Source: Zygnema cylindricum | Lineage: Eukaryota; Streptophyta; Zygnematophyceae; Zygnematales; Zygnemataceae | Assembly (NCBI GenBank): GCA_037447655.1 | Contig: JBBHKE010001952.1 | Location: forward strand, 209,873 to 273,872 | Reading direction: 5' to 3' | DNA: 64,000 nt | Part shown: one piece after another, positions 56,032 to 64,000 of the stretch | Position numbering within the stretch: the first letter of the stretch is position 1 | Layout of the letters: each line of letters begins with the position of its first letter | Program-made: the position numbers and the translations under genes | The notes under the pieces: generated by a model | What the model saw: only the letters and a program-made list of their open reading frames with translations | Told to the model about the DNA's origin: nothing | Database searches by the model: none

Positions 56032-56730
56032 GTATCGATTATTTCCTTCTTTTTCCCATTTTTTTTTCTCCTTTTTTTTTCCCCTTGCCAAATATAACTG
56101 AAAGAAAGGAATAAATAGTGAATATCATCTAAAAAGAAAAAAGTTTGGTAATTGAGGGCTCAATTTATTTTGGCTTTCTAAGCTACATTTTCCACCAAAA
56201 ATTGTGTGGATTGCTGGAACTCTCAATGTGGAAATTTTTTCATGGTTTGCTGTTGTACATTTGGAGGGTTTTAGATTTTTGGATTTGAGAGTCAGCACCA
56301 GAAAGAGTGTGGAATGTACCCACTATGGTCTCTGTGCCTTCATGGAAGTTGTATCATTATTATTATTATTTTTTTTTACATGCAGTCAAAACAAATCTTG
56401 TGAATCACTTTAGGATTTTACAGTATTATTGTTTGTAATTTTTAATCTTAGTTAAATAATTCCGTTGCATTCTAATACAAGTTTTGAAGTTCGGATTCTC
56501 GTTTGGTCGTTTCCTTACTACTTTGGTTTGGGCCACATCTATAGTGGTTATCATTATTATTGTTATTCCCTTTTTACTCCTTTTGCTGAATAAAATCCAC
56601 ACGTTTTGAATTATGTCGGTGGAGTTTTCTTTTCCACCCCTTAAAAACGGAGGAGAGAGAAGGACGGACACTACTGTAGTACATTGCAATCGCTCCACAC
56701 TAATTATGAACTAAAATATGTTTTTTTTTA

Positions 56731-56799
<69 letters not shown>

Positions 56800-59700
56800 C
56801 TCTAAGTACACGCACACCCAGATACACACATGTTTTTTTACACGTCTCTTTTCTTTTGGTTTCTTTACCTGTGGTTAAGTAAATTCATTCCATTCGGAAT
56901 GTGAGTTGGCCGAGAGAGTCCCACACATAAAATAGTGTGAATTAAAATTGATGACATATTTTACAAAGACAAAATGTACATCATAATGTACAGCATAAAT
57001 AATCAGAGTTGAAAATGGAAATAAAATCATCCCTCAATCGTAATCTTGAATTCACCTTATGGTGTTCACCTTGAATAGTGTGCACCGTACTTGTTATAGT
57101 CTTTCCAATGCTTTTTGAAAACAAAAATTAGTGTGCGAATACGTGAATATTGAATGGACCTCTAGTCCACCAAAATCCTTTTAGAACCAGTCTGAGAAGA
57201 GAGAGAGAGGGAAGATACAGAAGAGAAGAAATGGAGAAGAGATATTAGAGCAAAGAGATACAAAAATAATATATATCGAAGAGAGAAGAGAGGAAAGAAA
57301 TCCAAAGGAATAGAGAGTAAAGTGAAAAAGAAAGAAAAGGTTGGAATGTAACAAAGAGAAATTAGAGAAGCGGAGAATACAAGAAAAAACGAGGAGAGAT
57401 TAAAAAAACAAGGAGGGAAGCGCAAGACTAGATGGAAGAGAGATGACAGGACAGAAAAGATTTTGTTTTGAGCTATCCTCTATTGACCAGAACAAAACGC
57501 AACCGCAATACCACTTAGCAAAAATGTCATTCATGTCCAATGTAGTTCATTTTTGCCGAGTTTTGTTATGTTTGCCGGTCTAACCATGTGAGTTTTTTTG
57601 CTTGACAGACTCAGCTCTATTGTGGTTCAAACATGACCTCCGATTGGACGACCATCCGGGACTTGTCGCGTCGCTGCCAGCTCAGCATGTGACTCCGGTG
57701 TTTGTTTTTGACCCACAGATTGTTAACGGTCAGTGGAAATAATTTTTATAGTATCAGCTTGAGGATTCTTAATGCAAAAACTGTTAACATGATGGTAGTT
57801 CATCCGGAAATTGTAAATTGTAATATCGTTTACTCAATGACAGTTAACCTGACGCGGAGATTGTTAACCCAATGATATTTAACCGTCAAGTGCCTAACAG
57901 TCGTTTAATCATCTTGTTTCAATGTTGTCATTTTTTTACTTTGGTAAACATTCGTTGTTGGACATCAGCTTTATTTTGCGGATATCCTTTTTCTGACATC
58001 TGCCAGTGAACATTTTGAAATTTATTTCTATAAACTCCTATACAAATCCAACTTTGTATCAAATCTGGATCAAATTTTGAACATTTCACATTTGTTGCGA
58101 AGTTTTATGGCTGGAAATACTTAAGTCAACATTCTTTATTCAAGTTTTTGCTTCAGCTTACAACCTCTACCTATTTACCTGAAGCTTTTTTTTCAACTCA
58201 ATGACACTCAATTGAACCCCACACAATCCAGCGCAGTTCGTCTCATTTTAAGTCAATTTAATTAAATTCGAATCAATTTCAGTAAAATCAAGTCAATCCA
58301 GTCAATTCAAGTCTGGCAAGTCAATTGGACTAAGAGCAAATGTAATTTAAATAGCTTTGAAGTTGACTCAGCTCAAGTCCACTTCATTCAACTCAACTGG
58401 ACACAAATGTTAATTAAACTGTTAGAATTCAATTGAAATAAATTAAACTCAATTTAAGTGAAATCAAAACAATTCATTTTGTTGGAACTCAGTTAATTTT
58501 TCTTACGCTGAACTACTGCTTTTCAGGGAACTAGTGTTTTGGCTCCTTTAACAGTGCAGTAACCGTCTACTGAAAATGCTGCATAAAATGTTGTGTGAAA
58601 AAATCATACAGATCTGTAGCAAGATTATTTTTCTATACTCATCCAGGTCACAACCACGAACATCTCACTTACAATAGATCAAAAGAATGATTTTTTTTTG
58701 TGTTATTTCTCATCTCTAAGTCTTCCAAATGGGTAAGGCCACTGCATTTCATTTTTTTTTGGCTGTGTAATTTCAGAGTTCTGTTTTAACGTGTAAATCT
58801 CCCTGTACTACATTAATTTTTTGCAGGAAATTGAAGTTGCACAATTAATGCTTGATATCAAGCATGTATTGTTTGAAAACTGACCAAACTGCGGTGTGAT
58901 TCCCCTATTCGGTATCCGAGATTCAACCCAAAATTGCAACTCTATTTTATGTGCCGACGCAGGTTTCTCCGAAAGCTACCTGGCTGCCCTCCTTTCTGCC
59001 GTCAAATCTTTGCGAAAATCTTTGCGATCCGTCGGATCGGATCTAATTGTGCGCAGTGGAAGTGCACCAGATGTCATTTCGGCATTGGCTCGTGAGGTGG
59101 GACGTGACTGAGGCAGGCAAGCTGGCTGCAAAAGTAGCAGTTAAACTTTTGCAGAGAACCATTAGATTTTAACAGACAATTAATAAAATAATTGCAGAGA
59201 TCATTGCAGAGAACCATTAGATTTTTACAGACAATTAATAAAATAATTGCAGAGACCATTGCTGAGAAACTAACGGATCGTTGCAGAGAAACTAATAGAT
59301 CGCTGCAGAAAATTAGGATTGTTGCTTATTTTTTTTGCTGTTTTAAAGATGCCTTTTGTCCCTTTTCTTCCACTTTTTGTCGCTTTTCTAGGGCTCAAAC
59401 ACTTTTACTCCGTTTTTTTTACATTTCATTACGTTCCCTTTCTGACATTTTTTACACTGGTTCTGACACCGTCCTTTATACTTTTAGACCTTAATTTTTG
59501 CAAACAATTGAAAAGGATCATCAGGATTCCTATGAAACTTTCAGTTACAATTTCTGTTAAAAACTCACTTGGAGTTAGAAGAATGAAATGATTAATATTT
59601 GTTACAGAAAAGTTTCCTGACCAAAAATCCACTCTAATACTTGTGTGGGTTGGCAGTTAAGATCAGATAAGAAAACCGAAAAAAAAAGTATGATTTTGCT

Positions 59701-59894
59701 GTACTGTTTCAGGTTGGTGCAACGGAACTGTGGACGGAATCGGAGGTTGAGACCAGTTGGCGACAGCTGGCAACTGCAGTTGCAGACAAATTGACAGATG
59801 GCACAAAAGAATCAAGTCAAACTACAAAATTCAAAACATGGGAAGCGAGTCTGTATAGCTGGCAGGTGTGGAAATGTTCAAAAAGGACAAAATT

Positions 59895-59932
<38 letters not shown>

Positions 59933-62900
59933 TAATTTTCGTTTACAAATTGTCCCATTATTCGTGAAACAGCGGAGGAAGGGATTTAAAAACTGAAACC
60001 AGAACTGGAACTGGAATTGAAACCGAAATTGAAGGTGGTTACTAAAACTGAAACTGTAACTGGTTCGCTTAAACTGAAACTGAAACTGGTTATTTAAACT
60101 GAAACTGGAAGTGCACGTGATTTTCTTGTAATAATCGAAATTAAAATTTGAGCAGAAATTGGATCCGAATACGGAAAAGCAAACAATAATGGTAGAAAAG
60201 AAATGATCTTGACACCGGCAGCTTAGAAAGAGATAATTTTGATGACGTCAGCATAAAAAGAGTCAAATTCGTATTGTCAACGGGGAATCTGGAATTCGGA
60301 AGCACCAAAACAACTACTTTCAATTGTTTCCAAATTTTCATTTGAGAATGAAGTGTTTTAAGTTCAGACAAATAAGAAGAGCTAAAAGAGTGCCCGAATC
60401 GATGTTGTCTTTTCCGAACCCTGAAAATTTTAGGGTCTTCAAAGCCCTGAGACATCAGAATGTCGCAAAATTACAACTTTTGTCCCTATAGGAGTCAATT
60501 ACATTTATTTAGTCATGGATTTTTTTGACCCAAAATCACAAAATCATGTTGTTTAACAGTTACTAACTAACAGTTACTTCACTTATGCCTTAATTTAGTA
60601 TCCTCGATCCTAATTTTTACTAATACTAAAGCCTTTACTCTGATACTGGAAAAACCACGGAATATCACTAATGGCATATTGATTGTTTTGTTGTTTATTT
60701 ACTCGATAGTTTTTATAGTTTCCCTGTCCTCTGTCCTCCGTTCCCTTCCTTTTTCTTTTATTAAAACTCTTATTTATTCACTTTTTCCTCCAGGAAAATA
60801 GTTCCTTCCCAAATAATTTCAAAGAATATAAAAAAGTTGTCGGTCCGAGAATTCTCCCTCTGGACGCTCCCTCCCATCTCCCTCCTCTCCCTTCCGATAT
60901 CTCGCCAGGTCAGCAATTCCAAACCTACTAGAATCTTTGTGGATTTTGGGGTTTGGTTTTTTCACATCCTTGTCTCTTCAGTTCTGTCTTCGTCATTTAG
61001 TTTTTTGGGGAATTTTAGGTCACTCTCCTTCCACCTCAATTGAGTGGATTTTGGTGGGAGGGTGGAAAATGAAAAACAAACTAGACGAGGTTACTTTTTT
61101 TTTGTAGTTTAGAATCTAGATGACTTGCCACATCATGTCAGTTTCTTGTTCTCCCTTCCCCCCCTCTCTCTCTCCCCCTCTCTCCCCCTCTCTCTCCTCT
61201 CACTTTCTCTTTTTCTCCCTCTCCTCTCTCTCCCTCTCTTCTCTCTCCCTGCTTTTGTCTCTCCCTCGCTCCTCCACTCACCCCCTCTCTCCCCCTCTCC
61301 CTATCTCACCTGCTGCGACTCTCTCTCTGTGCCTTTCTCTCCCTCTCTTCCCCGCACTTACCCTCTTCCCCTCTCTTTCCTCTCTCTCCCTCTCTTTCCT
61401 CTCCCCCTCTCCCCCTCTCTCCCACTCTCTCTCCGCCCCTCCCTCCCTCTCTCTCTTTCCCTCTCTCTCTCTCCCTTCCCCCCCTCAACCTCCCTTCACT
61501 GAAAGAGCGGGCTCTGACTCCACTACAGGGAACATTCCCACACAGGGAGAGCTTCTGGGCACCAATTTTTTTTTTCCCGGGCAGGAAAATAAAGAAACCG
61601 CACATGCGAACGAAGATTTTAGGTGGATGGACGATGAAATTTCGTCTGAGAACACTCTCGACTATTTTCGAGGTTTTCTTCGCATTCAAGAACCAACTTC
61701 CAGGAGTGACTGGCAGGAGTAAGGACTCTCTGTCTCTCTCTCTCTCTCTCCTCTTTGTTGGTCACTCTTCTTTCTTCCTCTCTCCCTCCCCCTTTTTCCC
61801 TCACGCTCTCTCTTCCTCCTCTCTCTCCCTTTCTCTCCCTCATACACACATCACGTGCTTATCTTTTCCAATGTTTTTCTTTCTCCTTTTTTTTTTTCTT
61901 TTTTCTTTTACATTTTTTTTTTACCACCCTTTTGTTTTTGTTTTTTCGCAGATTTTATTTCTATGTTTACCAAGCGGAAAAAAGTCCAGCGGCTTCTTTT
62001 CCAAATCTTTTCGGTCTTCAAGTGAGTTTAGGAATGCTGTCAAGACGAAGAATTCAAAACGAAATTATCGAATACGAAATCGCGAGGGGAGGAGGGAGGA
62101 TTTCTCCTTTTGGGTTTTCAACTTTTACATCCGTCTCCGCTGCGGTCACTGTCGAGGCACAAGAGGTGTTTTTTCTTTTTTCTTTCTTTTATTTGGGTAG
62201 TTTTTTCTTAATGTTTTTTTTTTGGTTTTCGGAGTTATTTTTTTTACTTGAGTGTGACGGTTTTTGAAACTTTATCCCGATGGTTTTTGATTCCTTTTTC
62301 GTGCGGAAGGTCTTTTTTTACAGCAGTTTTCCGTTTGTTTTGCTTTTTTTTGTTTTAATTTTATTGTTATTTTCCTCCAGTCTTTTGGAATCTTGCTAGT
62401 TTTTTTTTCCGTTTTTTAGGGCGCTATCCATACGTTTTTTCTTTTCTTTTGAAGGAAAACAAACCCTCCCTGATTTCTCCTCGCTTTTAAAAAGTCGACA
62501 TTTTTCACCGTTTCCTTTTCCTTTTCCATTTCCATCCCTTTTATGTTTCCGTTTCTGTTTCTGTTTCCGTTTTCATTTCCATCTTCATTTCCTATCCCGT
62601 CCCCTTCTTTGTTTCTTTTTCTGTTTCCTTTTCCATTTGCCGTTTCTGTTTTCATTTCCGTTCCCATCTTCGTTGCTGTCTCCATCTTCACTTCCGTTCT
62701 TAACTTTGTTCTCCTTTTTTTTATATATTTATTTCGCGGATTTTGCCTTCCCAGTTTCACGAGCAGCTGGCTCGACGAGATGTGACAAGTGTCACGCGAG
62801 GAGGTAACGAGGTCAAATATTGGCGATGGAGGGGGCATCTCGTGGAGGTGAGTTTTGTTTTCACCATATTGGACGTTTTTTTTTTTTTTTTTTCCTTGCC

Positions 62901-63719
62901 AAAAATGGTGTGGATCTGTCCAAAAACATGCCTCGCAAAAAATAATGTGAGGATAGTGGATATGTATATATATATATATATATGTACCGCAAATAGTGTG
63001 GATATCCAATATTTCCTCACTTCATGTTTGACGACTTTAAATAACCATTTCCGTTAAATCTCATTTTCCGAGAAGTTTTCGAGTTTTAATTTGCTTCGTC
63101 AAATTGAGGCAAATCGTTTCCACATTTTCTTTTTATCGTTCCAATATGTTGGGTTTTTGGAATCCTTCAAATCTTCAATAAATTGGATTTTGGAAAATGA
63201 CTACTTTTTGGATAAACACCATATTTTGGACTATGCAAATTTTATTATAAAACACCGTGATCAGTATGGATGAAATATTTTTCATTATTACCATTTATTT
63301 TAACCATCAGTATGGGTAGTATAAACAAAAAATTATTGGGAACCATACTAATTCACGTTCGGAGTTGATTCAGATTTTTCTCACACTACCTCTCTCTTCC
63401 TCATCCCTCCCTCCCTCTCTCTCCCTTCCCCTCCCTCTCTCTCCCTCTTGTTCTCCTTCCCAGTATACCTCTGCAGGAAAAGAAGGTTCCCCGATCCTAT
63501 TAGTCCACGGATTCGGAGCATTTTGGGATCATTTCAGGGACAATGTAAAAATATTAGCTGCCCGAAAAAATCGGGTTTGGGCGGTAACAATGCCGGGATT
63601 CGGGCGGTCGGAAAAACCACGTTTGTCGTATACCCAGTATGTGTGGAGTGATTTTATTCGCGATTTTATTGCCCAAGTTATCCGGGAACCGGTTTTATTG
63701 GCTGGGAATTCGATTGGAG
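55692..63719 (+). CDS. Photolyase-domain/alpha-beta hydrolase fusion protein, 5' nine exons
   Basis: Exons: 55692-56031, 57609-57728, 58963-59096, 59713-59865, 60794-60908, 61529-61718, 61952-62165, 62755-62847 and 63464-63719. All have GT-AG borders, and phases join to 538 codons without a stop. The N-terminus is Ser-rich and basic with few acidic residues, like a plastid transit peptide; ATG 55761 (MAASPLQSISLL) is an equally good or better start than 55692. A photolyase-type alpha/beta domain follows (SALLWFKHDLRLDDHPGL, GSDLIVRSGSAPDVI, VGATELWTESEV). Then comes a shortened helical part (LSRRRIQNEIIEYE, ISPFGFSTFTSVSAAV) without the usual FAD-pocket motifs. The hydrolase begins with ILLVHGFGA and the nucleophile elbow GNSIGG. 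The gene runs out of the window. Arabidopsis AT4G25290 has this architecture. DNA repair activity is doubtful; the substrate is unknown. Confidence 0.85.
56736..56794 (+). repeat. (CT)n microsatellite in intron 1
   Basis: About 59 bp of uninterrupted CT repeats; similar runs occur at 59900-59930 and 63724-63772 in later introns. Confidence 0.95.
57609..57728 (+). other. Exon 2: photolyase domain start
   Basis: Acceptor GACAG|ACTCAG. Encodes LLWFKHDLRLDDHPGLVASL and TPVFVFDPQIVN, the first beta strands of a photolyase/cryptochrome N-terminal fold. Donor AACG|GTCAGT. Confidence 0.92.
58963..59096 (+). other. Exon 3: photolyase domain
   Basis: Acceptor GCAG|GTTTCT, donor GAG|GTGGGA. Encodes FSESYLAALLSAVKSLRKSL and GSDLIVRSGSAPDVISALARE. 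The following intron has a ~56-bp tandem repeat (59149-59250). Confidence 0.92.
59713..59865 (+). other. Exon 4: end of photolyase alpha/beta domain
   Basis: Acceptor TTTCAG|GTTGGT, donor GGCAG|GTGTGG. 51 codons, in frame at both ends, from VGATELWTESEVETSW to FKTWEASLYSWQ. Confidence 0.88.
59980..60115 (+). repeat. GAAACTG-type imperfect repeat in intron 4
   Basis: Irregular array of AACTGAAACTGG-like units with no coding sense. Confidence 0.8.
60794..60908 (+). other. Exon 5: linker
   Basis: Acceptor CTCCAG|GAAAAT, donor GCCAG|GTCAGC. Encodes SSFPNNFKEYKKVVGP and LPPLPSDISP; the proline-rich turn resembles the inter-domain linker of photolyases. Confidence 0.82.
61529..61718 (+). other. 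Exon 6: helical region
   Basis: Acceptor CTACAG|GGAACA was chosen because it restores phase 1 and gives ISPGNIPT across the joint; donor AGGA|GTAAGG. Includes an unusual acidic stretch ENKETAHANEDFRWMDDE. An intronic CT-rich tract (61140-61500) precedes it. Confidence 0.75.
61952..62165 (+). other. Exon 7: reduced photolyase C-terminal region
   Basis: Acceptor TCGCAG|ATTTTA, donor CAAGAG|GTGTTT. Encodes SFPNLFGLQVSLGMLSRRRI, comparable to the LSPYL..G.LS-R stretch of photolyases, then RGGGRISPFGFSTFTSVSA. Confidence 0.85.
62755..62847 (+). other. Exon 8: bridge to the hydrolase
   Basis: Acceptor CCCAG|TTTCAC, donor GTGGAG|GTGAGT, 31 codons ending KYWRWRGHLVE. The preceding intron has TTTCCNTTT hexamer-like repeats (62515-62700). 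Confidence 0.82.
63464..63719 (+). other. Exon 9: alpha/beta-hydrolase N-terminal half
   Basis: Acceptor TTCCCAG|TATACC. Encodes SPILLVHGFGAFWDHFRDN, MPGFGRSEKP and LLAGNSIGG with the nucleophile Ser. Donor GGAG|GTCATC, phase 1, opens directly into a (CT)n intron (63724-63772). The next exon is outside or not identifiable. Confidence 0.9.
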
Positions 63720-63775
<56 letters not shown>

Positions 63776-64000
63776 CTCTTTCGTTCTTTCACTCTCTTTC
63801 TTGCTTTCTTTCATTCTCTCCCTCTTTCTCCCTCTTTTGTCTCTCTTTCTTTCTCTCTCTCTCCCTCTCTCTCTCGCCCTTTGTGCCATTATCCCTCTGT
63901 GAGTTTGGAAGGATTTAGGGTTTTTGTTTTAACTTTAAACCTACTTTTTTTCGTTTATGAATTTCTCACTTTCTTTTTAGTTGTCCAGTAGAGAGGGAGA

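Noticed and set aside
62416-63009. 197-codon minus-strand ORF with GNxNxNGN repeats
   Set aside because: Arises from TTTCCNTTT-type hexamer repeats in the intron before exon 8.
63939-63989. Tenth exon after acceptor CTTTTTAG|TTG
   Set aside because: Joining in phase gives a stop within three codons; the real next exon probably lies outside the window.

Overview
This is nuclear DNA of a green plant (streptophyte). The right-hand quarter holds a spliced, apparently plastid-targeted gene with GT-AG introns. It joins a photolyase-type N-terminal domain to an alpha/beta-hydrolase, an architecture known from land plants. The rest is transposons, mainly Ty1/copia LTR elements. Their primer-binding site matches the anticodon arm of plant initiator tRNA-Met, an unusual 'half-tRNA' priming mode. 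I cannot name the species; a seed-free plant or charophyte alga would fit, but this is inference.

Layout. 1-7.1 kb is AT-rich non-coding DNA with a truncated copia LTR, a 0.9 kb polypyrimidine tract, a 51-bp palindromic tandem array and a 1.1 kb polypurine tract. 7.16-10.85 kb is element H, a non-autonomous copia-like element in which gag is joined to remnants of the C-terminal pol region. 11.85-38.9 kb is a five-level nest. Old copia D is split by C (same type as H, target duplication AACTT). C is split inside its 5' LTR by G, a minus-strand chromodomain Ty3/gypsy element (TTTTG). G is split in its reverse transcriptase/RNase H by copia A (CACCA). A is split in its integrase by the young copia B, whose LTRs are about 99% identical and whose 1,450-codon gag-pol carries one stop codon. 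38.9-45.7 kb holds two minus-strand copia elements, E and F (F inside E), fused by a deletion. 45.7-48.0 kb is an LTR fragment followed by a tandem cluster of TA-flanked terminal-inverted-repeat (TIR) elements.

48.89-55.69 kb is a complete hAT element with 13-bp TIRs and an 8-bp target duplication, CTAAATGG. It carries a broken Ac-like transposase and a 3-kb TIR element that itself contains two adjacent ~780-bp TTA-flanked elements. The hAT sits exactly at the 5' end of the photolyase/hydrolase gene. The right-hand copy of its target duplication contains an ATG that can open the gene, so the coding sequence is intact but lies 6.8 kb from its original upstream DNA. The gene runs from 55.69 kb past the window end; nine exons join without a frame break.

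No rRNA, functional tRNA, CRISPR array or bacterial-type operon is visible. The most noteworthy items are the gag/RNase H chimera family (H and C), an unexplained extra ORF in G, the primer-binding site embedded in gag with the gag start inside the LTR, antisense tRNA-like modules in the LTRs, and the hAT insertion at the gene start.
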